Assembly: GCA_051871515.1 (NCBI GenBank)
Contig: JBJECY010000081.1
Coordinates: 1-64,000, forward strand
Direction of reading: 5' to 3'
From: SFTJ01 sp051871515
GTDB lineage: Bacteria; Bacteroidota; Bacteroidia; Bacteroidales; Muribaculaceae
DNA: 64,000 nucleotides
Of this stretch, positions 35,098 to 44,363 are shown in pieces. Each line of letters begins with the position of its first letter. Within the stretch, counting starts at the first letter, position 1. The notes beneath the pieces are model-generated. The model was given only the letters and a program-made list of their open reading frames with translations, had not been told where the DNA came from and did no database searches. The position numbers and the translations under genes are program-made.

Positions 35098-37638
35098 TTA
35101 TTCTATTTTTATATCCAAATCGCCTTGCGTGATGCCGTCGGAATCTACGGTGAGATGCAAATTTCCTTTTCCACCCCTTTTAGCGTTAACAATCACAAGC
35201 AACAAACCGTTGAATGCTTTGCGTGATTTTTCAGAGAAAATCTGCAAGCAAGTTGGGTCGCCATTGTCGGTGGCAACAATCTCTCCCTCGCCTTGCAGCG
35301 AGCAGTTCAAGAGCGGTTCGGCGGTGGGCACTTCACGACCCTCGCTGTCAGTTAATGCCACTCTCACCATCACAAGGTCATAACCATCGGCTTTGATTGT
35401 TGATTTGTGAGGAGTGAGTTTAATTGAGCAAGCCTCGCCGGTGGTGCACACACTGCTTTGTGCCCACGGCTGCCCTTGTTTATAAGCCACAGCACGCAAT
35501 TCTCCCGGCTCATATTGCACACTGTCCCATTTGAGTCTGTATTGGTATTGACCCTTTTTCTTTCTTCCCAGCGACTTGTTGTTGAGAAAGAGTTCCACCT
35601 CGTCGCCCGAGGTATATACATACACCGGCGTGATTTCGCCCTTTCCGTTCTTTATTCTTTCAGGAAAATTCCAATGCGGCAATATGTGCACCATAGGTTG
35701 ATTGGGCAACCATCGCGACTGATAAAGGTAATAACGGTCTTTTGGGAATCCTGCCAAGTCAACAATGCCAAAATAGCTGCTACGGGAAGTAGGGCGATTT
35801 TTCTCAATTTCTTCAAGCTTTTTTCTTTGTTCAGCCAACTCCTCGTCGCTCATGGCTGCCGAGTGGTTGAGAAGCACACTCTCATCGCTATTGAATGGAG
35901 TGGGTTCGCCAAGATAGTCAAAACCGGTCCACACAAACTCGCCGCAAATGGCAGGGTAGCGGTCTAAGGCTGCAAACTCCTCGTCAACCAGTCCGCCCCA
36001 GCCGGGTTGCACATTGTCATACGACGACACATGAAACCTGCGCGGAAAATATTCGCCGCGGGTGCTCATGGTTGAGCTACTTTCACTTGAATAACCCGAT
36101 AGATGTTCGTGTCCCTTTTTATTAAGAAATTCTCCATATAGGTGAGGACCGCCATACACTCCTGCGGCATAGTTCATACCATGCACATCAACCTGCAACT
36201 CAGTGCCGTTAAGAGCTGATATACTTGGATAAGATGCTCCAAAAGTGACAGGGCGAGTGGTATCGAAGCGATGCACCACCTCTGTGAGATGACGCGCCAT
36301 GCCCGTTTCGGGGTGATACTGTTCTTCAACCTCATTGCCGGTGCTCCACATTATCACCGAGGGGTGATTGCGGTCGCGGCACACAAGCGACTCAAGGTCT
36401 TTCTCGTGCCATTGATTGAACAAATATCCATAGTCATATTGTTTTTTGCCGTGTTGCCAGCAGTCGAATGCTTCATCCATCACCAAAAAGCCCATTTTAT
36501 CAGCTAATGTGAGCAAATCGGGTGCCGGAGGATTGTGCGAAGTGCGCAATGAGTTGCATCCAAAACTCTTCAATATGGTGAGTTGACGGCGCAACGCCTC
36601 GGTGTTGATGGCAGCGCCAAGCGCACCCAAATCATGATGGTTGCACGTTCCGTTGATTTGCACACGTTTGCCGTTTAGCAAGAATCCATTGTTATGGGTA
36701 AACTCAATGGTGCGGAATCCAAAAGGCTGGTCATATTCATCAATAACCTTTTTATTGGCATCAAACACTTTAATGCGTGCCACATAGCGATGCGGAGCAT
36801 CAATGCTCCATAATTTTGGTTTATCAACGCTCAGCAGCAAGCTGTCTTCAGCCATAGCTCCGTCAGCAGCCACGCGCAATGACTTGGTGACTGGTTTTGA
36901 AACTTTTCTGCCAATCACGTCTTCGGCATCAATTTCATATATTTGAGCACTTACGCTGCACTCCTTTGCCAAATCATTGTGATTCTGCAATTTCACTTTT
37001 ACAACAGCCTGAGCCTTTTCTTTTGTAATCACAGGAGTGGTTACGAACACACCCCAATGGGCCACATGCAGCTGATTGGTCTTAACCAAACGCACATGCC
37101 TATAAATGCCTGCGCCGGGATACCAGCGCGAGCCCCAATGCTCAGTGTCGAGCCTCACGGCAACCACATTTTCCTCGCCAAACAAAAGGTGTGGAGTGAT
37201 ATCAACTCTAAAAGAAATATATCCATAAGGTCGGCTGCCCGCCTTTTTGCCATTTATCCAAACCTCGGCATTTGCCATAGCACCGTCGAAGTCAATGTAA
37301 AACCTTTTCCCACTTTCCTCTTTGCTCACAGCAAAATGCTTGCGATACCAGCCAATGCCACGCCACGGCAACTTGCCGGTGTAGCCGTCGAGGTCGCCAC
37401 GGAAAGGCCCCTCAATGCCCCAATCATGAGGCAAATCAAGCAGTCGCCACGCAGCATCGTTATAGTTGGTTGCTTCAATATTCTTAGGCTCATCAACGCG
37501 GCTGCCATCGGGTTGCAACCCATATCGGGCAAAGCGCCAATCCCAATCAAAATTAAGGATTTCTCTCGCTGCCTGAACTTCAAAATTTATAAATATTGAA
37601 ACTATTATGCTGCAAATTATTATCAATGACCTTTTCAT
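35098..37638 (-). CDS. Glycoside hydrolase family 2, beta-galactosidase-like
   Basis: This 846-residue secreted enzyme (signal about 1-23) starts at ATG 37638, 4 nt after the GH31 stop; a GTG one codon earlier is possible. Domains are a sugar-binding jelly roll (25-190), an Ig-like linker (195-310), and a TIM barrel with the acid/base Glu in MWSTGNEVEEQ (residue 436) and the probable nucleophile Glu in GYSSESSS (519). C-terminal beta-domains cover about 600-846. FVWTGFDYLGEPTPF is also typical. It should remove beta-galactosyl or related units in the periplasm. Order GH31-GH2-unassigned GH suggests side-chain trimming of one glycan. Confidence 0.92.
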   Translation of the reverse strand: MKRSLIIICSIIVSIFINFEVQAAREILNFDWDWRFARYGLQPDGSRVDEPKNIEATNYNDAAWRLLDLPHDWGIEGPFRGDLDGYTGKLPWRGIGWYRKHFAVSKEESGKRFYIDFDGAMANAEVWINGKKAGSRPYGYISFRVDITPHLLFGEENVVAVRLDTEHWGSRWYPGAGIYRHVRLVKTNQLHVAHWGVFVTTPVITKEKAQAVVKVKLQNHNDLAKECSVSAQIYEIDAEDVIGRKVSKPVTKSLRVAADGAMAEDSLLLSVDKPKLWSIDAPHRYVARIKVFDANKKVIDEYDQPFGFRTIEFTHNNGFLLNGKRVQINGTCNHHDLGALGAAINTEALRRQLTILKSFGCNSLRTSHNPPAPDLLTLADKMGFLVMDEAFDCWQHGKKQYDYGYLFNQWHEKDLESLVCRDRNHPSVIMWSTGNEVEEQYHPETGMARHLTEVVHRFDTTRPVTFGASYPSISALNGTELQVDVHGMNYAAGVYGGPHLYGEFLNKKGHEHLSGYSSESSSTMSTRGEYFPRRFHVSSYDNVQPGWGGLVDEEFAALDRYPAICGEFVWTGFDYLGEPTPFNSDESVLLNHSAAMSDEELAEQRKKLEEIEKNRPTSRSSYFGIVDLAGFPKDRYYLYQSRWLPNQPMVHILPHWNFPERIKNGKGEITPVYVYTSGDEVELFLNNKSLGRKKKGQYQYRLKWDSVQYEPGELRAVAYKQGQPWAQSSVCTTGEACSIKLTPHKSTIKADGYDLVMVRVALTDSEGREVPTAEPLLNCSLQGEGEIVATDNGDPTCLQIFSEKSRKAFNGLLLVIVNAKRGGKGNLHLTVDSDGITQGDLDIKIE

Positions 37639-37642
37639 CACC

Positions 37643-39985
37643 TCAGAATTTCAGATTAATTTCTTTACCCTTATAGGTGACTACTTTCTTCATCTGTTTG
37701 TTGCCGTCAACCACGTTCACAGTGAATTTTCTTTTCTGCGGCATTCCATTATATGAACCTTGGCTGCCGCGGATGGTGAGAGTGCGGGCATCTTGATTCC
37801 ACGACAATGCAATGCGGCAGTTTTTGCCTTGTTCATAATTATAGTTATCGCCCTCATCATCATAGAGAGTGAATTGGGCATCGGCACCGCCATATACATT
37901 GATTTGCAAATCGGCCCAATTGGTTTGCGAAGCCCATTGTGCATTGCCTTTGCTAACTGGTATTATACTGCCGCCTTTCACATATACCGGTATATCAGAT
38001 ATAGTGATTTTTTTATCAATCCATTTGCCTCCGTTGTCACACTCGTTGGTGAAATAATCATACCACACTGTGCCAGCAGGCAAATACATGCGTCTGATTT
38101 GTTGCGAAGTGAGGTTTATTTCTTTGGCATCAATGCCCATAGGCTGTGTTACCGGAGCTACCATTATGCTGTTTCCAAACATATATTGATTGTCGATATA
38201 TCCCACCTCGCTATCGTGGCTGAAATCCATAAACAGCGGTTTCATGAAAGTGTTGCCCTCAGTGCTTACGCTCCAAGCAGTTGAATAGATGTAAGGCAAC
38301 ATTTCATAACGCAGACGTATGTAGCGTGCTATTGTCTCAAATTCCCAAGAACCAGGCTTGCCAAACTGATAAATTTCACGCGGAGTGTTGGTGCCGTGAG
38401 AACGCATCAACGGACAGAATGTACCAAACTGCATCCATCGCACATACAGCTCATGATAAGCAGAGTCGTTAACGCCCCCATTATATGAGTCCCAAGTACT
38501 AAAACCACCTATATCGGTGTTCCAATAAGGTATGCCGCACACCGAGAAGTTTAGACCTGCCGAAATTTGATTGCGCAACACTTGCCATGTGGAATGAATG
38601 TCGCCCGACCATGTGCAAGAACCATAACGCTGTTGCCCTACAAACGCCGAGCGAGTGAGTATATACACGCGCTTGCCGTCGCCTGTGTTGCGATGTCCTT
38701 TATAAACATCTTTAACGGCATTTATTGGAAATGCGTTGTAAACGCTGCGATAAAGTCCGTCGTGAGTCGATTGATTGAGGCAATCATCTTTATCCGAAAA
38801 TTCGGGTTCAGTGGCATCGAGCCACCACGAGTCAATTCCCAAGCTCCACAATTTATCGTGCATACGATTCCACATAATGCTTCGTGCCTCAGGATTGAAC
38901 ACATCATAAACCTGTGCCTGTTCAGGATAAGTTTTAAATTTCAGCAACATTCCTTTCTGCTGCATCTCGTTGTACATTTCAGTTTTTCTGCCAAACGATG
39001 GCCAAACCGAAATTGCAATGTGCGCATTCATATCGTGAATGTCTTGCACCATTTTGGCGGGATTAGGAAAATTAGGGTTGTTAAATTCCACTGCATTCCA
39101 ATTGTTGGCATCAACGCCCCAATATTGCCAATCTTGCACAATGCAATCAAGCGGCACTTGCAGTTCGCGATATTTCTTCACCACGCCCACTATTTCCTCT
39201 TGACTTTGATAGCGCTCTTTCGATTGCCAATAACCATAGGTCCAAAGCGCATTCATCTGCACTCCGCCAGTGAGAAGGCGCAAATTGCTAAGCACTTTGG
39301 CAGCGTTGCCGCCGTAAATGAAATAATAGTCGCTGCAATCACCGCATTGCGAGTCGAAAGCGGTTTCTACATCATTATCAGTGAATGTGGTGGGCGATGT
39401 ATTATCCCAAAACAATCCGTATCCCTTTAATGAATACCAATAGGGTATGGCAACCTCAGTGTTGTTTTGCCTAAGCTTTAACAACTGGTTGCGCTGGTTA
39501 TAGCGCCCTTGCTGATGCTGACCCAATCCATATATTTTTTCACCCTTATCAAGGCGGAATGCTTGACGCACCTGATAAGTTTTGTATTCTCCATATTTCA
39601 CAGGTGTGAATTGTGTGCCCTCTGACTTCTCAGCCAATAAGGTTTTTCCCTTAAGGTCGCTCATCATCACGCGCCCGTTTTGCAAATCAACCTCGGCCTT
39701 TACACTATCAGTGTTCACCACTAATGTTTTGCTGTTGCTTTTTTCAACAGTGTATTTCACTTCCATAGGTTGCATTATAACCGAATAGCTCTGTTTTTGT
39801 GGTTTATTTTCCTCGGGGTATTTAAGCACCCTTATTATGCTATTACTATAAAATTGCAATTCAACCACCAATCCATCGGCATACACCAACAGCCCTTTAT
39901 CAGTGTTGTTATATGACTGTGCACACACCAACATTGATAATAATGAAAAATAAATAGTAAAATAAAATTTAATACTATGTTTCAT
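37643..39985 (-). CDS. Glycoside hydrolase family 31 (alpha-xylosidase or alpha-glucosidase-like)
   Basis: The protein is 780 residues from ATG 39985; an ATG at 39994 lies within an inverted repeat and is less likely. A signal peptide ending VCAQSY is followed by an N-terminal beta-sandwich with KIYGLGQHQQGRYNQ. The TIM barrel has the nucleophile Asp in SWWLDATEPEF (residue 390) and a likely acid/base Asp in CTWSGDIHSTW. The WLDATEPE form is seen in alpha-xylosidases that act on xyloglucan as well as in other GH31 members, so specificity is open; no PA14 insert is visible. First gene of the GH31-GH2-GH operon. Confidence 0.92.
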   Translation of the reverse strand: MKHSIKFYFTIYFSLLSMLVCAQSYNNTDKGLLVYADGLVVELQFYSNSIIRVLKYPEENKPQKQSYSVIMQPMEVKYTVEKSNSKTLVVNTDSVKAEVDLQNGRVMMSDLKGKTLLAEKSEGTQFTPVKYGEYKTYQVRQAFRLDKGEKIYGLGQHQQGRYNQRNQLLKLRQNNTEVAIPYWYSLKGYGLFWDNTSPTTFTDNDVETAFDSQCGDCSDYYFIYGGNAAKVLSNLRLLTGGVQMNALWTYGYWQSKERYQSQEEIVGVVKKYRELQVPLDCIVQDWQYWGVDANNWNAVEFNNPNFPNPAKMVQDIHDMNAHIAISVWPSFGRKTEMYNEMQQKGMLLKFKTYPEQAQVYDVFNPEARSIMWNRMHDKLWSLGIDSWWLDATEPEFSDKDDCLNQSTHDGLYRSVYNAFPINAVKDVYKGHRNTGDGKRVYILTRSAFVGQQRYGSCTWSGDIHSTWQVLRNQISAGLNFSVCGIPYWNTDIGGFSTWDSYNGGVNDSAYHELYVRWMQFGTFCPLMRSHGTNTPREIYQFGKPGSWEFETIARYIRLRYEMLPYIYSTAWSVSTEGNTFMKPLFMDFSHDSEVGYIDNQYMFGNSIMVAPVTQPMGIDAKEINLTSQQIRRMYLPAGTVWYDYFTNECDNGGKWIDKKITISDIPVYVKGGSIIPVSKGNAQWASQTNWADLQINVYGGADAQFTLYDDEGDNYNYEQGKNCRIALSWNQDARTLTIRGSQGSYNGMPQKRKFTVNVVDGNKQMKKVVTYKGKEINLKF

Positions 39986-39991
39986 ATAATA

Positions 39992-40035
39992 CATTAATTT
40001 TGTGAGGATAAAATAAAATCCTCACAAAATTAATG
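39992..40035. promoter_or_regulatory. Perfect 18-bp inverted repeat at the 5' end of the GH31 operon
   Basis: The 18-nt arm at 39992-40009 and its exact reverse complement at 40018-40035 flank an 8-nt AT spacer. Each arm contains TAATTTTG, a TAnnTTTG-type -7 box, one in each orientation (plus 39995-40002; minus 40025-40032). No T-run follows on the operon side, so it looks like an operator/promoter element rather than a terminator. Confidence 0.6.
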
Positions 40036-40098
40036 CATTATGAAAAAATAAAGTTGTAGTAAATTACTAAAAAGATGCACTATCTTATTATAAGGTTA

Positions 40099-40635
40099 TC
40101 ACAAATACAAAGCTTTGAAGAAATCCCACATCACAATGCCCGCAGTTATTGACACGTTGAGCGAATGTTTTGTGCCATATTGAGGCAACTCAATGCAACA
40201 ATCGCTATGGTTAATTACCTCTTGACTCACTCCTTTCACCTCGTTGCCCAGAACCACAGCATATTTTCCTTGCTTATTTATTTCAAACTGGGTGAGGCTT
40301 ATGCTGCCATGAACCTGCTCAATTGAACAAATAGTGTAACCCTGAGAACGCAACATTTCAACACATTCAACCGCATCACTGTAATATTGCCAGTTGACCG
40401 ACATCTCGGCGCCCAAAGCAGTTTTGTGAATGTCGGGATGAGGCGGAGTGGCTGTTATGCCGCACAAGCATATACTATTGATGCAGAAAGCATCGGCGGT
40501 GCGAAAAACACTGCCTATGTTATTGAGGCTGCGCACATCGTTTAGCACAACCACAAGATTTATCTTTTCTTTCTGCTTATACTCGTCGCAACTCACCCTG
40601 TGCAACTCAAGCATGGTTTTCTTCTTGTTTTCCAT
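40099..40635 (-). CDS. SpoU/TrmH-family RNA 2'-O-methyltransferase
   Basis: This 178-residue protein has the three SpoU motifs: VLNDVRSLNNIGSVFRTADA, YAVVLGNEVKGVSQEV and IELPQYGTKHSLNVSITAGI. The deep trefoil knot they form binds S-adenosylmethionine. It methylates a ribose 2'-OH in tRNA or rRNA; the short form lacking an extra N-terminal domain resembles TrmH/TrmL types. It stands alone, with a -7 box at 40654-40661 and the AT-rich region upstream. Confidence 0.9.
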   Translation of the reverse strand: MENKKKTMLELHRVSCDEYKQKEKINLVVVLNDVRSLNNIGSVFRTADAFCINSICLCGITATPPHPDIHKTALGAEMSVNWQYYSDAVECVEMLRSQGYTICSIEQVHGSISLTQFEINKQGKYAVVLGNEVKGVSQEVINHSDCCIELPQYGTKHSLNVSITAGIVMWDFFKALYL

Positions 40636-40653
40636 TACTTTCTATGTTTTCTG

Positions 40654-40661
40654 CAAAGTTA
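40654..40661 (-). promoter_or_regulatory. -7 box of the SpoU methyltransferase gene
   Basis: Minus strand TAACTTTG, 18 nt before ATG 40635. The palindrome TTCACAA-C-TTGTGAA (40671-40685) covers the -33 zone and overlaps a DnaA-box-like site. Confidence 0.5.
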
Positions 40662-40667
40662 ATCATA

Positions 40668-41197
40668 TTATTCACAACTTGTGAAAAACTCTGTTTATAC
40701 TCCTAAATAACTTCTCAAAAAGTTTTAATAATTATTATTTCATTTATTTGAAAATATTTTTATACAACGCCCTCATGCTTTTTTGCAAATTAGTTAGGAG
40801 TTTGTTTTCATTGTTTTTTAAACCTAATTTTTTGTGGTTATAAACAACAAATGCTCTGTGAATTTATTAATATACCCACTTATAAACATATTGTTGATAA
40901 ACCTCTTAATTACCCTATTTTTCAGCATTTTACGCATTAATAAGTTGTGAATAACATTTTTACCTTACATTAATAACTTAATATGCAACTATTTCATGAA
41001 AAAGTTGTTATATGCTTTCAACAGACTAAAATAATCATCATAAAATTAAAGAAAAAAAATAAAAAATAAACTTTTATTCTTATATATGTGTGTTGTTATC
41101 ATAGATGGTGTTATTTACCATTTATCAATGATGATGTGATGATGATGATTGAAAAGGAAGGGGGCGTGTGGCGCTGCACATTGTGCACTTATTCACA
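40668..41197. other. AT-rich intergenic region with DnaA-box-like sites, candidate replication origin
   Basis: About 500 bp without a gene, very AT-rich between 40690 and 41090. Sites matching TTATNCACA or one base off occur at 40668-40676 (TTATTCACA, plus), 40838-40846 and 40880-40888 (TTATAAACA, plus), 40892-40900 (TTATCAACA, minus), 40946-40954 (TTATTCACA, minus) and 41189-41197 (TTATTCACA, plus, inside tatD). More TTATCAACA sites lie near 42110, 42170 and 42597. Nearby rnpA and yidD often flank oriC in bacteria. No dnaA gene and no change of coding strand is seen, so an ordinary AT-rich spacer is a serious alternative. Confidence 0.3.
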
Positions 41198-41819
41198 GGA
41201 AGAGTTTGGTGAAATTGCTGTTGGTGGCTTCAGCCAGCTGCTCAACTTCAATGTGCAATGTGCTTGCCATTGATGCGGCAATAGATTCAATATTTAGCAA
41301 CGATTCATCGGTTTCAACAAGCATAAGGCTCAAAGGCGTTATTTCTGCCGAGAGGGCGTTGAATTTCTCTCCGTAGGACAAATATATACCTTCTTCAACA
41401 AAATTGTTAACAACCGATGGTTTGCCGCGAAAACCGTGCATTATCCAAGGTTGAGTGGGGCGTATGTTTTTGTGCATTGCCATCACTTCTTGCCAACCTC
41501 TCACACAATGCACCAAAAGCGGTTTGTGAAGCTGTTCAGAGAGAATTATGTGTTTTTCAAAATATTGCATCTGCACTTCAATGGGAGTGCAGATAAGATG
41601 GTCAATGCCACATTCGCCAATAGCCACCACCTGGCTGTTGCTCTTTATAAAGCTCTCAAGGCGCTCAAATAAATGCTCAGGCGAGTTTTCTATATCCCAA
41701 GGGTGAATACCTGCCGAATACAGCCCCGGCGAGCTTAGAGGGGCTGTGAAATGCCTTACGTTGACAATGGCTGTGCCTGTGCTGTTGGCTTTATGGGTAT
41801 GACAATCGTATATGAGCAT
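41193..41819 (-). CDS. TatD-family metal-dependent hydrolase
   Basis: This 208-residue TIM-barrel hydrolase starts at ATG 41819 (MLIYDCHTHKA, where the HxH metal site belongs at the very N-terminus); a longer frame to 41858 runs into yidD. Motifs are SAGIHPWD, AIGECGIDHL (metal Glu), KPLLVHCVRGWQE (metal His), WIMHGFRG and a C-terminal LMLVETDES (metal Asp). TatD proteins are 3'-5' DNA/RNA exonucleases or nucleases in repair. This is a short, divergent form (usual 255-260 residues). It lies 22 nt after yidD. Confidence 0.85.
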   Translation of the reverse strand: MLIYDCHTHKANSTGTAIVNVRHFTAPLSSPGLYSAGIHPWDIENSPEHLFERLESFIKSNSQVVAIGECGIDHLICTPIEVQMQYFEKHIILSEQLHKPLLVHCVRGWQEVMAMHKNIRPTQPWIMHGFRGKPSVVNNFVEEGIYLSYGEKFNALSAEITPLSLMLVETDESLLNIESIAASMASTLHIEVEQLAEATNSNFTKLFL

Positions 41820-41841
41820 TATTGTGTGATTATTAACAAGG

Positions 41842-42060
41842 TTAAGGAACTGGGTCATATCCGCTGCCGCCCCAAGGATTGCAGCGCAATATGCGCTTTA
41901 TGGCAAGCCATGTGCCTTTTATTGGGCCATGCTTGGTGATGGCTTCTATGGCATATTGGCTACATGTTGGGGTGAAGCGGCAACAAGGCGGAAATAGTGG
42001 CGATATGCATGCCCTATAAAACTTCACCGGCAATATCAACAGTTGTGAAAAGATGTTCAT
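41842..42060 (-). CDS. yidD: Membrane protein insertion efficiency factor YidD
   Basis: This 72-residue protein shows the complete YidD signature: an N-terminal amphipathic helix (LLILPVKFYRACISPLFPP), the CRFTPTCSQYAIEAITKHG core and KRILRCNPWGGSGYDPVP at the end. It assists YidC-dependent insertion of inner-membrane proteins. It lies between rnpA (120 nt upstream) and tatD, the classical rnpA-yidD order; yidC is not in the window. Confidence 0.95.
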   Translation of the reverse strand: MNIFSQLLILPVKFYRACISPLFPPCCRFTPTCSQYAIEAITKHGPIKGTWLAIKRILRCNPWGGSGYDPVP

Positions 42061-42180
42061 AACTCGGTTTATAACTATGCTTGTTGGGATTGTTGAAAAT
42101 TATATGAAAATGTTGATAATTAGATAGTTAAACCTATTGAAAAACGGTGTTAATTAATTATTAACAAGCCTGTTGATAAC

Positions 42181-42591
42181 TCACTCGCAAGCTATGTTAT
42201 TATCAGAGTTTTTCACAACATCGGCAAGGGTTGTGAGTGCTATTTTCATGTGCTCGTCAATCACATGTGATGGGGTGATTGAGTCGCCAATCATGAGCAT
42301 GGATATATTAACCGATTTTCCGGTTTCTTTAAGAACAGGAAAAAGCAGATTACGGTTCAGGCGATAAGCTTCGCGAATACGACGGCGCATGAGCACACGT
42401 TGAACGGCATGCTTAAAGCGGCGTTTTGGCACCGATATGAAGAATTTAGCCGGTGTGCCGTTGTCATCGCTAATGGTGTAGATGAGCCGCAGCGGATAAG
42501 ACTTTATTGAATTGTTTTTAAGGGCAAACATTTGGTCAATAAGCTTGCGGCTGCATAGTTTCTCGTATTTATATAGTCGGTTTCCTTTCAT
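42181..42591 (-). CDS. rnpA: Ribonuclease P protein component
   Basis: This 136-residue basic protein starts at ATG 42591; the longer open frame to 42798 overlaps hemD and a terminator and is rejected. The RNase P signature is clear: KYEKLCSRKLIDQMFA at the N-terminus and FFISVPKRRFKHAVQRVLMRRRIREAYRLNR, the RNR-like basic helix that contacts P RNA. It helps the RNA subunit cut pre-tRNA leaders. It is followed by yidD. Confidence 0.95.
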   Translation of the reverse strand: MKGNRLYKYEKLCSRKLIDQMFALKNNSIKSYPLRLIYTISDDNGTPAKFFISVPKRRFKHAVQRVLMRRRIREAYRLNRNLLFPVLKETGKSVNISMLMIGDSITPSHVIDEHMKIALTTLADVVKNSDNNIACE

Positions 42592-42623
42592 CGATTGTTG
42601 ATAATTTGAGGGCTGCAAGATAT

Positions 42624-42657
42624 AAAAAAATGGGGACATCTTTATTATTGATGTCCC
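42624..42657 (-). terminator. Terminator between hemD and rnpA
   Basis: GGGACATC (42633-42640) pairs with GATGTCCC (42650-42657); runs of A and T on both sides make it usable in either direction. It separates the LOG-DUF4271-hemD run from rnpA. Confidence 0.75.
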
Positions 42658-42721
42658 TATTTTTTTTGAAATAATAATTTTTATTTTTTTTAAAAGCCGC
42701 AAAAAAGCGGGCTGTTTGGCT

Positions 42722-43468
42722 TCATTCAACGTGGTTTTCTTTCTTGATGATATTTTCAAGAGCGCCAGTGATTGACGGACAGTCGGGGGTTGGCTCAAAG
42801 TCAGCTCTCAGTCCGGCTTCCTCAATGGCTTTCTTTGTTGATGTGCCCATGCATCCAATTTTTATGTTGCCCTGCTTGAAGTCAGGGAAATTTTTAATAA
42901 GCGAAAGTATTCCGGCCGGTGTGAAGAAGATGAGCACATCGTAGTCAAATGGTTCGTTTTCTTCAAAATCGTTGCTCACGGTGCGATACATAATGGCACT
43001 TGTAACCTTGATGTCAAGGTTTTCAAGAACGGCTTCTTTGAGGCTGTGAACATCTGAAACAGGCAGTAGGAAGATTTCTTTCTTATGCTTTTCAATTATT
43101 GGAATGAGATCTTCAACCTTGTTACTCTCAGTATGGAATATTTTGCGTTTGCGATATACAATGTATTTTTGTAAATAGTTGGCAACGGTGCTACTAACGC
43201 AGAAATACTTCATAGTGTCGGGTATTTCAAGGCGCATCTCTTCTGCCAAGCGGAAGAAATGATCAATTGAAGTCTTTGCAGTAAAAATGATTGCCGTGTG
43301 GTCAAGTATAGATATTTTTTGTTGACGGAACTCTCGCGACGTCAAGCCTTCTACCTTGATGAAAGGACGGAACACAATATCTACTCCGTACTTGTTAGCA
43401 ATGTCGAAATATGGCGACTTCTCAGAAGTTGGTTTTGGTTGTGAAACTAAAATTTTCTTTATTCCCAC
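42722..43468 (-). CDS. hemD: Uroporphyrinogen-III synthase
   Basis: This 248-residue two-domain protein is of the HemD type, recognised by AIIFTAKTSIDHFFRLAEE, KYFCVSSTVANYLQKY, the linker FLLPVSDVHSLKEAVLE and YDVLIFFTPAGILSLIKNFP followed by KIGCMGTSTKKAIEEAGLRADFEP. It closes hydroxymethylbilane to uroporphyrinogen III in tetrapyrrole synthesis. Sequence identity within HemD is always low, so the call rests on pattern and on its usual Bacteroidetes neighbours, DUF4271 (12 nt upstream) and rnpA. Confidence 0.88.
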   Translation of the reverse strand: MGIKKILVSQPKPTSEKSPYFDIANKYGVDIVFRPFIKVEGLTSREFRQQKISILDHTAIIFTAKTSIDHFFRLAEEMRLEIPDTMKYFCVSSTVANYLQKYIVYRKRKIFHTESNKVEDLIPIIEKHKKEIFLLPVSDVHSLKEAVLENLDIKVTSAIMYRTVSNDFEENEPFDYDVLIFFTPAGILSLIKNFPDFKQGNIKIGCMGTSTKKAIEEAGLRADFEPTPDCPSITGALENIIKKENHVE

Positions 43469-43480
43469 AATTAAATAAAA

Positions 43481-44353
43481 TTAAAAGATAGAATACAAAT
43501 ACATAATGCCAGAATATATGGCCAGTAGTGGTATAATTTCACCGCTGCAAAGGTACAAAATAAAATAGAATATTGAGGTATAATTGACGAAAAAAATGCG
43601 GTATCCTTTAATAATAAATAACAAACGACAGGCTGCATATAATATACAAAACATCACTATAAACACATTTTGATAGAGCGGATACACCAGCATAAATATA
43701 ACCAGAGGGATGAGAAATAGTCCAAGCAGGGCTTGCGAAGCGTTTAATCCTTTTATTAAAAGCCCTGTGTTGATTTTGTTGGTGAAGGTGTAGCCAAGTA
43801 TCAAATAGGCAAATAGTTGCAGCAGATAAAATAGTAAAGAGATGCCCAGCAGTGTTGCCACATAGAAGAATATGTTGTGCTGCGACACTAATTGTGAAAA
43901 GTGTGCCCACAGTGAGCAGTGTATGAGTATCGACTCCATAATGCAGGTGTTGGCTATGAGTGCCATGAGAGTGAACATCTCATTAACAGTGCTGTGGTCG
44001 TCAAAAAGGTTATCGCGCTTTTTTAGCGAGAACAGGTTTTTGCTGAAATTAGCAAAGTATTTAAATCCGTAGCGAAAACAAATGGTTACCATAAACATCG
44101 ACATCAAGAAAAGTGCCATTGTTCCGGTATCGTGCAGCGGGCTGGGTATGTAGTTTTGGCTTTGCTGACCTTGCGGTATTAAGAGCAGGCTGCTTTGCTC
44201 AATGGGGGCAGTGACGCTGTCGTAGCAATTATCATTGCCAAAGCCGTGTACATACTTTGGCGAATAGTATTTAGGCTGCAAGCTATCGGCAGCCGCTGTT
44301 GATGCGGTGTCGATACTGCTGGTTGCTATGTTGTTGTTTGCCGCTGTAATCAT
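43481..44353 (-). CDS. DUF4271-family integral membrane protein
   Basis: This 290-residue protein has a long polar N-terminal part (about 1-75) followed by about six or seven hydrophobic segments, for example TMALFLMSMFMVTICF, IFFYVATLLGISLLFYLLQLFAYLILGYTF and VIFMLVYPLYQNVFIVMFCILYAA. The DUF4271 family is known almost only from Bacteroidetes and nearly always stands before hemD, as here. Function is unknown; the constant coupling to tetrapyrrole synthesis hints at a related membrane role. Confidence 0.85.
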   Translation of the reverse strand: MITAANNNIATSSIDTASTAAADSLQPKYYSPKYVHGFGNDNCYDSVTAPIEQSSLLLIPQGQQSQNYIPSPLHDTGTMALFLMSMFMVTICFRYGFKYFANFSKNLFSLKKRDNLFDDHSTVNEMFTLMALIANTCIMESILIHCSLWAHFSQLVSQHNIFFYVATLLGISLLFYLLQLFAYLILGYTFTNKINTGLLIKGLNASQALLGLFLIPLVIFMLVYPLYQNVFIVMFCILYAACRLLFIIKGYRIFFVNYTSIFYFILYLCSGEIIPLLAIYSGIMYLYSIF

Positions 44354-44363
44354 TTATTTTGCT

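Noticed and set aside
38567..39430. 287-residue plus-strand open frame
   Set aside because: Antisense shadow of GH31; the GH31 frame carries the conserved catalytic motifs.
39992..40035. Palindrome as terminator of the SpoU methyltransferase gene
   Set aside because: No T-run follows on the minus strand, and each arm contains a -7 box instead.
42592..42798. N-terminal extension of the rnpA frame
   Set aside because: It overlaps hemD and the terminator; homologous RnpA proteins begin close to ATG 42591.
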